From: Diphasiastrum complanatum
Taxonomy: Eukaryota; Streptophyta; Lycopodiopsida; Lycopodiales; Lycopodiaceae
NCBI GenBank assembly: GCA_029204225.1
Contig: CM055102.1
Coordinates: 6,066,982 to 6,130,981, forward strand
Length of the DNA stretch: 64,000 nucleotides
Reading direction: 5' to 3'
The translations under genes and the position numbers were made by a program. The notes under the pieces were generated by a model. It saw only the letters and a program-made list of their open reading frames with translations, was not told the origin of the DNA and searched no databases. Shown here in pieces: positions 56,601 through 62,859 of the stretch. Position 1 is the stretch's first letter; each line of letters starts with the position of its first letter.

Positions 56601-57707
56601 ATTGACAATTGTAATCATTCAACTAAACAAGATATCATCGATAGGTAACATGTATGAAAGTTGTTACTCAACATAAATAAAATGCAGGTGAATGAGCAAA
56701 TGAGTGAAGAGTGGAGACAAAATTCTATCTTCAAAAAGAATTTACAAACCAGCTTATGCATTGACGGAAAAAATGCATAAGCTGAGTGAATAATGCCTAA
56801 ATGACAAAAACCCTAACATAATGCCAACGTTGCGGTTACAGTAGCACATCAGCATACAAACAAAAGCTCACCTTTGTTCCAAAGGGGCCTCGTGGCGGTT
56901 CAAGGTCAAAACGTTTAGCACCCTGCAGCAAAACCCCAGTTTTAGAGGGTCTGAATGGCCCACAAGATACAATAAACAATAGCATAATCTAATAAAAAAT
57001 ATTGTTAGGGCTCCACCTTTCGCTCTGCCTCTAGTTCTTCACGCTCAAAACCCGTTGCTATCCCCAGAGATCCATCCGTTACGGATTTATCTGCATCACA
57101 ACCCAAGCATCGTATATATACTTATCATCCATCATTGTCGTCGACCATTCAGGGAGCAATAAAATTGGAATGTATAGAGAAGCTCATTCCCTAATATCGA
57201 TTCCTCCATTTAAGCGTAACAATCTTTTCAATATTATCCTTTGTATACTCAAGGCAGACTATCCGTATTCTTGGCAGCAGGCATGCGCTTTGCGGGTGTA
57301 GAGCACTAATGAGATTCTAACCTATGGAAACTAGTTTATCTCTGGAAACTCCTCAAACCGAATGATTTGACCTTAACCCTCAATTGATTGTTTCTCGTTG
57401 TAGATTCCAAACACAGATTTGATGATTCTCACTTTTAGGGCATAAGAGAAAGCATAGCTTTGTGCGAGAGATTCTTTTAATATTCATTGTTCGAAGAGCA
57501 TAAATAAAACGTTCGAGGATTACCATCGGTGCTGGACATCAACAGGGGGGAGCGACTAATTCCAGAGGCCATGGAAAAATGTCTGCTGCTGCCGCTGCTC
57601 CATTCTTGCAATTGCGGATTTGCGGTCTTGAGCGGAATTGGTGAGATTGATCTAGAGGAGGATAGGAGGATGCGGCGACCAAGAATGCTCCCCACGCTCC
57701 TCAGCAT
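32359..57707 (-). CDS. COX5B: Cytochrome c oxidase subunit 5b, mitochondrial; six exons
   Basis: COX5b is a small nuclear-encoded, zinc-binding subunit of respiratory complex IV, imported into mitochondria. Exons: 57524-57707, 57017-57090, 56872-56922, 53904-53970, 53606-53685 and 32359-32406, all with GT-AG borders and compatible phases, giving 167 residues against about 175 in other plants. Residues 1-60 form an Arg/Ser-rich presequence lacking acidic residues except near its end. The family signatures follow in order: IATGFEREELEAE, GPFGTK, EAPAIVQ, ERIVGC, EDEHDVVWF, the CxxC zinc ligands in YECSVCSQ, and a C-terminus LEVVGEGGKPGGHQH. No stop or shift was found. Odd points are a last intron of 21.2 kb filled with transposons, and an exon-5 donor inside a CT microsatellite. 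Start chosen as the first ATG before the presequence. Confidence 0.92.
32407..34352. other. COX5b intron 5, 3' part: nothing recognised
   Basis: AT-rich intronic DNA without recognisable coding or repeat units, up to the LTR element at 34358. Confidence 0.5.
34358..34814 (+). repeat. 5' LTR
   Basis: Begins TGTTAGAAGTAATAAATG and ends GATTTCCTACA. TATTTATATG at about 34640 is a TATA-like signal, with a pyrimidine-rich stretch ('cttcttcttcctc') near the 3' end. Confidence 0.95.
34815..34831 (+). other. Primer-binding site (tRNA-iMet)
   Basis: TGGTATCAGAGCCATGG immediately after the 5' LTR. Confidence 0.95.
34880..35560 (+). repeat. Element leader with degenerate 'cagcac.tttgctgat' / GGGCGCC repeats
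   Basis: 'tcagcacctttgctgatttt' near 34900 and its variant near 35215, each followed by 'gaagatcc', plus repeated AGGGCGCC words, give a leader built of two to three diverged units with a period of about 310 bp. Confidence 0.6.
35580..35800 (+). pseudogene. Copia gag N-terminal remnant
   Basis: The frame carries MLDGTNYSSWSCKLRFCI, the LDGxNYxxWxxKL signature of Copia gag. It ends at a stop soon after, so only the first part of gag remains. Confidence 0.65.
35824..36654 (+). CDS. 276-aa ORF of unknown function inside the LTR element
   Basis: This is the longest open frame in the element's interior. It has a hydrophobic segment (LLIIFNLCYIVSILLCI, about residues 140-156) and two FGQQS repeats. 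It matches no retroelement domain that I recognise. Conservation in other copies of the element would decide whether it is coding. Confidence 0.3.
   Translation: MYRIKDSSSCFLLSTSSSLKVEEQSHAKFDHCLSTSTSLHQNVGMVKHSSYLEPFVANDGCISEELYEQASQDNVLEKAEIKHSLKPFCTNGGGEKIMSISTLVQSGVLLDFLGVQSGKLLVFFLKMVDTRFSHGLLIIFNLCYIVSILLCIGNSLRKVFGQQSPHLEHFGQQSVGDFVAVGQPATTSCWLSESLRDSKASFYLGGNTHASPKSVPYADFHVLMLTSYDDGVFLPSVGEQIIDSKIWEDVMVKEYHTLLYVSCGKKTYGMESCGNH
36993..37450 (+). repeat. 3' LTR
   Basis: 458 bp, about 98.7% identical to the 5' LTR, preceded by a weak purine stretch (AAGGACGG) and followed by the TGTAC target duplication. Confidence 0.95.
37740..38250 (+). pseudogene. Copia RNase H remnant in COX5b intron 5
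   Basis: The open part 37809-38123 reads RYVDPDWVGSIDDKRSTTRC then GFSWSSKKQETIALSTIKEE and YK, the Copia RNase H core. Decayed text to 38245 (SDNQSGPNLMFHA, then HIEV) covers its end. Truncated on both sides. Confidence 0.85.
38251..39058. other. Flank left of the hAT-like element
   Basis: No coding signal. The part at about 38880-39000 resembles the right flank at about 52570-52680 in the same orientation (shared 'tatggacctatt' and 'cacactactc.aggta.tcta'). Confidence 0.5.
39059..39236 (+). repeat. Left terminal inverted repeat, GGACGCG-rich
   Basis: Starts CAGACATGAGGGTCCGGGCC. GGACGCG, CGTCCGG and CGGACAC words alternate on both strands, interrupted by two poly-T runs. Such clustered short subterminal motifs are where hAT transposases usually bind. 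Confidence 0.85.
39327..39566. repeat. (GA)n, (GA)n and (CA)n tracts upstream of the small gene
   Basis: GA runs at 39327-39388 and 39456-39505 and a CA run at about 39538-39566, with 'gggtttaggg' phrases between them. They lie 85-325 bp upstream of the ATG at 39651. Confidence 0.9.
39651..40015 (+). CDS. Small two-exon gene at the left end of the hAT-like element
   Basis: Exon 1 39651-39674 (MAARIPVD) ends GAC|GTGAGC. Exon 2 39773-40015 begins after TTTGTGTGCAG in phase and ends TGA. The 88-residue product is highly charged, WEKLLEDVRRHNERHRKQKA then a probable helix to about residue 42, a PEPEPPAP hinge, an acidic patch and a second helix ending EREK. An AATAAA lies about 80 bp downstream (about 40096). 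The frame is intact. No domain recognised. A role as DNA-binding or accessory protein of the element is inference from its position only. Confidence 0.6.
40091..40100 (+). terminator. Polyadenylation signal of the small gene
   Basis: AATAAA in 'aaatcaataaagtatg', about 80 bp after the stop codon. Confidence 0.6.
40470..41105 (-). pseudogene. Outer segment of the SNF2-like cargo, left side
   Basis: The minus strand gives DVVTSFSSPTHYYVLVDDIG, LQQLTNYLWHNFNTLQHAVE, then EEVKVLEYQEKAELDFAEWL and ETQRSVFKDAEE. The last phrases also occur in the right arm (45100-45200) and, inverted, at 42250-42430, so this gene fragment has been copied and inverted more than once. Confidence 0.6.
41227..41490 (-). 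pseudogene. SNF2-family helicase fragment (motif VI), left copy
   Basis: Reads ARHAISRAFRIGQKHKVFVY then HLVAKINAKKNIEKA and KDWLS. The RIGQ.....VYHLV pattern is helicase motif VI of SNF2 chromatin remodellers. The rest of the helicase is not present. Identical copies lie at 45994-46257 and 47002-47265. Confidence 0.65.
41823..42470 (+). pseudogene. Further exons of the captured gene, left copy
   Basis: Contains KQWSKRSFQCLGKSRVRN then YLWHNYVNCMQDQAQDQKIL, LRIAVLLLHEKGTYASELFF, and EEVKVLECQEKAELDYA. Mirrored on the minus strand at 45020-45661. Intron-like joints separate the pieces. The parent gene is not certain; a chromatin-remodeller relative (SNF2/MOM1-like) is my guess. Confidence 0.45.
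42582..42735. repeat. Interstitial telomere-like repeats, left arm
   Basis: CCCTAAA and CTCTAAA units in tandem at about 42675-42730, with another CCTAAACC pair near 42585. The mirror is at 44760-44815 (TTTAGGG/TTTAGAG). Plant-type telomere words within the cargo. Confidence 0.9.
43258..43420. repeat. TTCGAACC array, left
   Basis: Repeated palindromic words GGTTCGAACC/CGGTTCGAA between poly-A/T runs. Mirrored at 44085-44240. Looks like the subterminal region of another hAT-type end. Confidence 0.85.
43421..43495. repeat. (GA)n microsatellite, 75 bp
   Basis: Uninterrupted GA run at the inner end of the left palindrome arm. The matching CT tract on the right (44059-44080) is much shorter. Confidence 0.98.
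43496..44057. other. Palindrome spacer
   Basis: About 560 bp of unique sequence between the arms. It contains a few more TTCGAA words at 43885-43950 (minus frame 43769-44035 is low complexity). No gene. Confidence 0.6.
44085..44240. repeat. TTCGAACC array, right
   Basis: Inverse copy of 43258-43420: ACGGTTCGAACCG words and their variants. Confidence 0.85.
44760..44898. repeat. Interstitial telomere-like repeats, right arm
   Basis: TTTAGGG then TTTAGAG units in tandem, with a second short group at about 44881-44897. Confidence 0.9.
45020..46257. pseudogene. Right copy of the captured SNF2-like gene fragments
   Basis: The helicase motif VI piece is at 45994-46257 on the plus strand (AISRAFRIGQKHKVFVYHLV). 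The other pieces mirrored from the left arm are at 45100-45369 and 45467-45661 on the minus strand. They differ from the left arm by only a few residues. Confidence 0.65.
46379..46796. other. 418-bp insert between duplicated cargo segments
   Basis: Unrelated to its flanks. It has a repeated 'ggccttgggccct' / 'gacatttagac' phrase (46440-46550) and an LTR-like 3' half with 'ctataagtaggg'. The 590 bp before it (45789-46378) are repeated directly after it (46797-47386). Confidence 0.7.
46797..47580 (+). pseudogene. Third, partial copy of the SNF2-like cargo
   Basis: It repeats 45789-46378 directly, then goes on as in the left outer segment (VDVVTSFSSPTHYYVLVDDI, LWHNFNTLQHAVEILRTNTR) to about 47580. 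Motif VI is at 47002-47265. Confidence 0.7.
47581..48242. repeat. Dispersed-repeat copy and simple sequence
   Basis: About 47740-47920 is an inverted, diverged copy of the 348-bp repeat seen at 17062-17960. From 48024 to 48115 a 'gatgattatggctgtgg' minisatellite follows, then TTTAGGG words at 48119-48144. Confidence 0.7.
48243..48304. repeat. (CT)n microsatellite, 62 bp
   Basis: Uninterrupted CT run. Confidence 0.98.
48486..51735 (-). pseudogene. hAT transposase (BED, DUF659, dimerisation domain), seven exons
   Basis: Exons with GT-AG borders except the unresolved exon-5 acceptor: 50768-51735, 50420-50640, 49976-50294, 49657-49866, about 49427-49560, 49156-49338 and 48486-49051. Exon 1 starts MAARPIWDEVELL with a BED-finger pattern (KKWRCPFRRKQF, one Cys replaced by Arg), then low-complexity text, then FYDLNLPFIMATSRKFREAI and CSIVADGWTDRRKRPLINVI (catalytic DGWTD). 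Exon 2 has VVTDNASN (second Asp) and WTPCAAHSLDLLL. Later exons read WVDMQQLMDVMRPIYSVLRL, WWDSYG, LRTLAFRVLSQ and CERNWSAFSLVH (dimerisation). The last exon ends in RGRPRGRPAKRGR, AT-hook-like. Lesions are a TGA and frameshift in the finger, TAG at 51026-51028, TGA near 49988, TAG in exon 4 and TAG at 48737-48739. Full-length in outline but not functional as read. Confidence 0.88.
49560..49640. repeat. Short GAGCGAGCGAA/TTGAATTGAG repeats at transposase intron 4-exon 5
   Basis: 'gttgagcgagcgag' and 'ttgaattgagcaagcgaa' units recur. They obscure the acceptor of exon 5 and may be a local expansion. Confidence 0.6.
51735..52100. repeat. (CT)n and CA tracts upstream of the transposase
   Basis: CT runs at 51735-51805 and 51882-51956 and CA-rich DNA at 51960-52070, with CCCTAAA words at 51810-51845. 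On the sense strand the (GA)n ends exactly at the ATG at 51735. The order mirrors the left end of the element. Confidence 0.9.
52200..52399 (-). repeat. Right terminal inverted repeat, GGACGCG-rich
   Basis: Inverse of 39059-39236. The outer 27 bp are identical; the inner part has the same GGACGCG/CGCGTCC words with substitutions and poly-A runs at corresponding places. Confidence 0.85.
52402..52493. repeat. (TA)n microsatellite
   Basis: About 90 bp of near-pure TA directly outside the right end of the hAT-like element. The left end is preceded by a shorter 'tgtatatatataatat'. Confidence 0.95.
52494..53570. other. COX5b intron 5, 5' part: no gene recognised
   Basis: 52570-52680 resembles the left flank of the hAT-like element (38880-39000). 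The rest shows no coding or repeat signal. Confidence 0.5.
53571..53604. repeat. (GA)17 tract at the COX5b exon-5 donor
   Basis: As CT on the gene's strand it occupies the intron from its third base onward. Confidence 0.97.
53606..53685 (-). CDS. COX5B: COX5b exon 5
   Basis: Acceptor TTCTATCAG. It encodes EDEHDVVWFKLKKGEPYECS then VCSQVFQ, carrying the CxxC zinc pair. The 3' border is CAG|GTCTCTCTC, where the donor runs straight into a CT tract (53571-53604 on the plus strand as GA). Confidence 0.88.
53904..53970 (-). CDS. COX5B: COX5b exon 4
   Basis: Acceptor ATTCTAG and donor GGAG|GTTAGT. It encodes EAPAIVQSHFDERIVGCSGG plus VG and one base. The cysteine is a predicted zinc ligand. The preceding intron is about 2.9 kb and holds repeats. 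Confidence 0.9.
53971..56871. other. COX5b intron 3 (about 2.9 kb)
   Basis: Contains the triple hairpin repeat (55036-55164), a 145-codon minus frame at 55349-55786 with no recognised domain (another frame there is acidic, EEDDDVEKYEEE-like, and could be gag debris), and a purine-rich tract at 55915-56010. No LTRs seen. Confidence 0.55.
55036..55164. repeat. Three spaced copies of a 27-bp hairpin unit
   Basis: CTTCTAGTAGGGAGACCGCC followed by TTAGAAG at 55036-55062 (two bases different), 55081-55107 and 55138-55164. The ends CTTCTA/TAGAAG pair. Spacing is 45 and 57 bp. Confidence 0.9.
56872..56922 (-). CDS. COX5B: COX5b exon 3
   Basis: Acceptor TTGCTGCAG and donor AAAG|GTGAGC. Seventeen codons, GAKRFDLEPPRGPFGTK. 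The GPFGTK ending is diagnostic. Confidence 0.92.
57017..57090 (-). CDS. COX5B: COX5b exon 2
   Basis: Acceptor TGATGCAG and donor AAAG|GTGGAG. It encodes KSVTDGSLGIATGFEREELE plus AERK, including the conserved ATGxEREELE motif of plant COX5b. Confidence 0.92.
57524..57707 (-). CDS. COX5B: COX5b exon 1 (mitochondrial presequence)
   Basis: It begins MLRSVGSILGRRILLSSSRS, typical of a mitochondrial targeting peptide, and ends in ...SSTD with donor G|GTAATC. 61 codons plus one base. Confidence 0.9.
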
Positions 57708-57815
57708 CTTGTACTTCTGCTAGCAATCCCGTTGCCCTTCGAAACGAGTCTCTCGCAAAATACCCCCCTCTCTCTCTCTCTCTCTCTTCTCTTTCTCTCT
57801 CTCTCTCTCTCATGT
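57708..57815 (-). promoter_or_regulatory. COX5B: COX5b 5' UTR / proximal promoter with GA tract
   Basis: On the gene's strand an imperfect (GA)n run (57768-57811 as CT) ends about 60 bp before the ATG. GAGA-type tracts are common in plant core promoters and 5' UTRs. No TATA box identified. Confidence 0.5.
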
Positions 57816-58246
57816 GGGAGGTTGTAAATTTCAAGGCATAGCCAGCCTTATACAAATCAAGACTTTCCTTTCCTTTGCTTCCCATACATAACTTTTACTA
57901 ATGTAATGCAAATTCTATAAAGAAACACTCATGTGGCTCGGTGTGCATGTACATGAGAAGGTGCTCCCTTGAGATATGACAAGCACACTAATCCATGATG
58001 AGTAAGATAATCTTACCCCAATGACCGTCTTTTGACCAAAAGAACAAGTAATCAAAAGAAAAGTTGACTTTATCAATGGAGTAATAACCGCTTGGTATAT
58101 CACCTAGAAAATGGTAGTCTCAAAAGGCTTCTCCCACGAGGTCGGCAATCTCAATGCAACACAAGTGATAAATTCAAATCAAAACCCAAAATCTTATAAA
58201 AGATAAATTTGAGCCCATACTTACTTTGCATGGTGACTTGTCTTTT
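57816..58246. other. Upstream of COX5b, no gene recognised
   Basis: Intergenic DNA up to the truncated LTR at 58247. The upstream regulatory region of COX5b probably lies here. Confidence 0.4.
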
Positions 58247-58670
58247 TTGCTCTACTCACACACATTCTCTGTGTATTCTTTTGATTCAAAAAAAAGCTTT
58301 ATATCTCCACTATGTGGAGTTTACAAGATAGCTAAACCGAGAATTACAAGAGTAGTTAACACTAATTAACTAATCAGTTATTCTCCGTTATTGCTAATTG
58401 TTTCAGTTGGGCATGAAGTTTAAGACTCCACGCCCGTTGAGCTGCCTGCTGGCGGCGCGCAAGATTTTCTTTCGTTTCTTTTTGTTTCGTGTCGTGTTGG
58501 GTCTTTTTGGTCCTGGAGGCATGTTTGACTTTCGCAAATCATTCGACCTTCGGGTTTCACTTCGCGTCATGTCTTAGGATTTTTTAGGTACGTTGACTTT
58601 CGCGAATTGTTCGCCATTAGACCTTCGCTTTGTGCCTCATTTTGCCTCATCGACTCGATCTCTTCTAACA
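58247..58670 (-). repeat. LTR of a Copia element, truncated
   Basis: On the minus strand it begins TGTTAGAAGAGATCG at 58670, and it matches 61641-62000 in inverse orientation until 58247, where homology stops. A purine-rich stretch (AGAGGGAGAATTCTGG) just before it is the likely polypurine tract. Confidence 0.75.
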
Positions 58671-58689
58671 TTGCCTACATCCAGAATTC

Positions 58690-59610
58690 TCCCTCTGAAC
58701 TCTAGACAGCTATTTGATATGTTGTTGGCTCTTCAATGAAGCTACAGTACTCGAATTGCGTGTCTTCGCTCTACTTAAGATTGTCAACATAACGGTCTGG
58801 AGGTCTTCTTTGTCTTGTTGACCTTCTAGATTCGTTTCGTCACTGCTCGAACTTTTCTTGTTCATGGGGTTGATCTTCTGCTTCCTGCTGCTCTGGAGTC
58901 TGTGGCTCAACATTTTGATTTGACGTCTGTCCTCGATCTCCCTCTTGAATTGGCAGTAGTGTGAAGATCTCTTGGTCTTTTTCATCTTTTAGTCCAGGGA
59001 ATGTGAACTCGTCGAACTTCACATCTCTACTCGAAACAACTTTTTCCATGGTTGGATTGTAGAGTCTATTCACTTGTGATCCATTCGAGTATCCCGACCA
59101 TGATCGTTTGCTTTAATTTGTCATCGAGCTTGTTCCTTTTTTCTTTTGGAATGTGCTTGTATGCTGGACATCCAAACACACATACGTATGATAGATCAGG
59201 TTGTTTACCTGTCCACATCTCGTACGGTGTCTTATTTTCAAGCACTGTCGTTGTTGATGTGTTCCGTAGGTGTACAACTGTAGCTATTGCCTCAATCCAT
59301 AATTGACTTGGCAATCGAGCCTATGCCATCATGCATCTGGCTCCTTCGACTAGCGTCTTGTTTCTTTTTTCTGCGACACCATTATATTTTGGTGTGTACA
59401 CAGGAGTGAACTGATGCTCAATCCCTTGTTCTTGGCAAAATTTGAAAATTCTTTGTACTCACCTCCATTGTCAGATCTGATGATCTGAATCTTCTTTGAG
59501 GTGTGTCACTCTGCAAATGTCACGAACTTGAATCAAACACTTCAGATTTCTTCTTTAAGTAGTAGATCGTTGTCATCCGGCTGTAATCATCTATGAACGT
59601 CAAAGAAAAC
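58690..59610 (-). pseudogene. Copia integrase remnant
   Basis: From 59610 downward: LTFIDDYSRMTTIYYLKKKS (core Asp), IRSDNGGEY, FTPVYTPKYNGVAEKRN (DDE region), LPSQLWIEAIATVVHLRNTS, TPYEMWTGKQPDLSYVCVFG and an acidic linker to about 58840. RT and RNase H are missing; the frame runs straight to the polypurine tract and LTR at 58670, so the element has a large internal deletion. Several stops. Confidence 0.82.
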
Positions 59611-59825
59611 TCATGTTACAATTTTTCAATATGCTTCTTCCTTTCTACAAAAAGAAACGACTTAAGTAAAAGACACTATTACTAACTAATTTTCAAAGAA
59701 ACCTTGGTTAGTAGGCTTCACGGTAAGGACTCCAATAAGACGGTCTTAGACAACATGGAAATGCGTAAGATACGTTGTCTTTGTGAAAGGGTTAGAATGG
59801 CACAGATCTGCCCTAATACCTAGAT

Positions 59826-60020
59826 TGTCTTGGACATCTTAAGAAGGAAAAAGCTCTTTGCCAAAGAGTCTAAGTGTGACTATTTTGCTAGGGAATTATT
59901 GTACTTGGGGCATAAAATTTCCGCAAAGAAGTCCCATATATGATAATTCCCTAGCAAAAAAGTCACACTTAGACTCTTTGGCAAAGAGCTTTTCCCTCCT
60001 TAAGATGTCCAAGACAATTT
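59826..60020. repeat. Inverted repeat of Gypsy RT sequence (hairpin)
   Basis: Arms of about 78 bp at 59826-59903 and 59941-60020 match with about 4-5 differences, around a loop of about 37 bp. Both arms encode the Gypsy phrase [10 protein letters not shown](F/Y)FAREL on opposite strands. Confidence 0.9.
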
Positions 60021-60560
60021 TAAGATGCTCTTTATGTTCTGCCAAAGTCTTACTAAATACTAGGATATCATCCAAGAACACTACCACAAATCTTTCCCAA
60101 ATATGGCTTGAAAAAATTGTTCATCATTCATTGAAAAGTCGTTGGTGCATTGGTAACCAAATGGAAACACCAAAAACTCGTAGTGTCCAAATCGAGTTCG
60201 AAAAACTGTCTTACGTATATCCTCTACTTTAATGCGAATCTGATGATACCCTGATCTTAGATCTATCTTGGTAAATTACCTTGCACCACCAAGATAATCT
60301 ATTAGGTCATCCATTCGCGGTAGTGGATACCTATTCTTAATTGTAACTTTCTTCAATTTTTTATAGTCCATGCAAAACCTTAGAGTCCGATCTTTCTTGG
60401 CGACCAGAACCACTGGTGATGCCCAATGAGACTTACTAGGTTTAACCCACCCTTTCTCTAATTACTCACTTAATTGTCTTTGTATCTCAACCTCTTCCGA
60501 TGCACTCATCCTATAAGTTCAATAGAAATTGAACCAGGTATAAGGTCAATATTGTGATCT
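59896..60560 (-). pseudogene. Ty3/Gypsy reverse transcriptase remnant
   Basis: From about 60500 downward: a decayed [55 protein letters not shown] (motif A), [16 protein letters not shown], then [20 protein letters not shown] (FLDD motif C) to 59896. Typical plant Gypsy RT with a few stops. It ends at the hairpin. Confidence 0.88.
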
Positions 60561-60736
60561 ACAGACCTTTCAGATGGTAAACCTACAAGAAGGTCTAGAA
60601 AAACATCATTGAATTCTTGCCTAAGTTCACTATAGGCTTCAAATTCAGGAGTGTTCTCACTAGGTATATCATGGCATTAAGTTTAAGAATCTCAACATTG
60701 TAACAGATTAGATTTTTTTGAAAACATAAATAAAAT

Positions 60737-61039
60737 TTATATTATCAAAGAAAAAAGTTCATGCTTAGAGTGAGATTTAATACCAGTAGCATCAACACTT
60801 AAACTAGCACTATTCTTTATTAAAGAACAATCATGCATAAAAATCAAAGACTTTTCAACAGCATCAATTTTCAAAGATTTATTCTTATCATAATGCCATT
60901 GTTGCCCAAGAACAACATCCACATTTGCCAGATTAACAGCATGGAATTCTAGTTTTTCAGCATAATCTTGTATGTGCAATGGTACATTAGGAACCTCATA
61001 ATCCATGGGTTCAGAATTACATCCAGATGTCATTGTCAC
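60737..61039 (-). pseudogene. Gypsy retropepsin remnant
   Basis: VPLHIQDYAEKLEFHAVNLA then DVVLGQQWHYDKN matches the second half of a Gypsy aspartic protease (DVVLGxxW). The active-site D-[ST]-G is not in the frame. It lies about 180 bp upstream of the RT relic on the same strand, so both are probably from one element. Confidence 0.65.
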
Positions 61040-61098
61040 ACAATACTTCTTCTCGTTTGATGGGAAGGTTTAGCATCTGCACCAAATTTGCATTTATA

Positions 61099-61600
61099 AA
61101 ATGACTATGTGGTGGGTGCAGTCCTTTACCAGGATGGTAGACCTATGGCTTTCGAAATCAAGAAGTTGGACCCAACTCAAAGTAGGTATTCTACTTACGA
61201 GAAGGATTTGTTGTCATCCATGCGTTAAAGATCTAGAGACATTATTTGTACAGATCTGAATTCATGGTTATGATGTTGGATCATGAGTCTATATATCTGT
61301 GATGCCTTAGACCTTAGGGGTCGTAAGGCCCATTGGTCGAAACTCATACAAGAGTTCGAATTCAACATGAAGTATTGTATCTTTCTCTACGAGATCTTTG
61401 TCGGACCGATGAGTATTTCGGTCATATTTGGCAAGAAGTCCTAGCAGGAAGCTCTATCGTGAGAAATAATCTTGGAAAGCAGGATTCCAAGAAATCTCGT
61501 GAAGAGAAGATACTTGATGAATATTCCATTGGGAATGGTTTACTTTTTAGTAGAGGGAAAGTTTGTGTGCCAGATTGTCAGAAATGGTGAACTCCTACAA
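61099..61600 (+). pseudogene. Gypsy RNase H and integrase zinc-finger region remnant
   Basis: The plus strand gives VVGAVLYQDGRPMAFEIKKL, QSRYSTYEKDLLS, then after decay YFGHIWQEVL, DEYSIGNGLLFSRGK and VCVPDCQKW. This is the end of Gypsy RNase H and the start of integrase. Orientation is opposite to the Gypsy RT next door. It is cut off where the Copia LTR begins. Confidence 0.75.
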
Positions 61601-62335
61601 CTTTGTCGCGACGCGAAGCGAAGCAACATGAAGTAAAGTTTGAATGGCGAACAATTCGCGAAAGTCAATGTACCTCGAAAACCCTAAGACATGACGCGAA
61701 GCGAAACTCGAAGGCGAATGATTCGCAAAAGTCAAACATGCCTCCAGGACCAAAAAGACACGACACAACACGAAATGAAAAGAAACGAAAGAAAATATTG
61801 TGCACTATCAACTGGCAGCTCAATAGGTGTGGAGTCTTAAACTTCACGCCCAGCTGAAACAATTAGCAATAACGGAGAATAACTAATTAGTTGATTAGCA
61901 TTAACTGCTCTTATAATTCACTGTTTAGCTATCTTGTAAACTCCACAAAGTGGAGATATAAACCTTTTTTTGGGATTAAAAGAATACACAGAGAATGTGC
62001 GTGAGTAGAGCAGAAAGAAAAAGAATAGAAACGAAATAGTTGTGCATGAAAGTCTGCCAACAAGAAGAACACAACGAAAGAGCAGAGCGCCAGACTGCCA
62101 ATGAGCGAGACACTAACCACCTCGCTCTAAAAATTAAACTAATAATATAGTTGCTCTATCTTGTGCACTTCCTTGTCTTCCGCTGTCTTGATTGCTAGCA
62201 CTTCCTTGTCTTCCGCTGTCTTGATTGCTAGAATGATATCTGTTCTATGATCAGTCTAGGATCCTACAAGCTTCCGCATAAGAAAATTCAAAAGAAACAA
62301 ATCCGTTCACAATGAAACAAACTCTGTTCGCGACA
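61600..62335 (+). repeat. Copia LTR, same family as 58247-58670
   Basis: Ends GTTCGCGACA at 62335 directly before a primer-binding site. Its start is uncertain (about 61600). Inverted relative to the LTR at 58247-58670. Contains a 33-bp tandem duplication at 62165-62230. Confidence 0.8.
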
Positions 62336-62349
62336 TGGTATCAGAGCCA
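62336..62349 (+). other. Primer-binding site (tRNA-iMet)
   Basis: TGGTATCAGAGCCA directly after the LTR. Confidence 0.93.
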
Positions 62350-62398
62350 CATGTTATAACTACTGATATCTGAGCAATGATTTTCTAGACAACAAAAT

Positions 62399-62677
62399 AT
62401 GGCTACAACGATCCAGACAAGAGTAGCAATCAGTCTTGATGGCGCAAACTACAGGATATGAAAATTCAAAATCAAAACACTTCTGAAGGGCGAAGGCATT
62501 TGGTCGGTGACCGAACTCTCAAAGGTGCAGCCTCCAGAGGGAGATCCGAGGAGAGCTGAATGGATCAGAAAGGATGAGCGTGCAATGGCGATCATCGTTT
62601 TGACCATCAACGAAGATCTACTCATGCAGATTGAAGACTGCAAAAGCAGCCATGCAGCATGGAAAAGATCAAAATAG
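62399..62677 (+). pseudogene. Copia gag N-terminus with one nonsense codon
   Basis: Starts MATTIQTRVAISLDGANYRI, then TGA where tryptophan is expected (LDGxNYxxW), then KIKTLLKGEGIWSV, RAEWIRKDERAMAIIVLTI and CKSSHAAWKRSK to a TAG. A clear Copia gag lying 60 bp after its own primer site. Nothing further of this element follows; Gypsy sequence begins near 62860. Confidence 0.85.
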
Positions 62678-62859
62678 AAGTACAAAGAGGACTACAGCTT
62701 CAGTGATGCATCTTCACAATGCGGGCCCAAATACACGAGCCATCCACAAACCCATTCGAGGGACAAGAACCTGATAGAGCCGAGTCTCCACGAGCACGAC
62801 CACATTTTTATGGTGCTTAACCCTCATAGGCCAGAACCCACCTTAATGGCATTTTTGCT

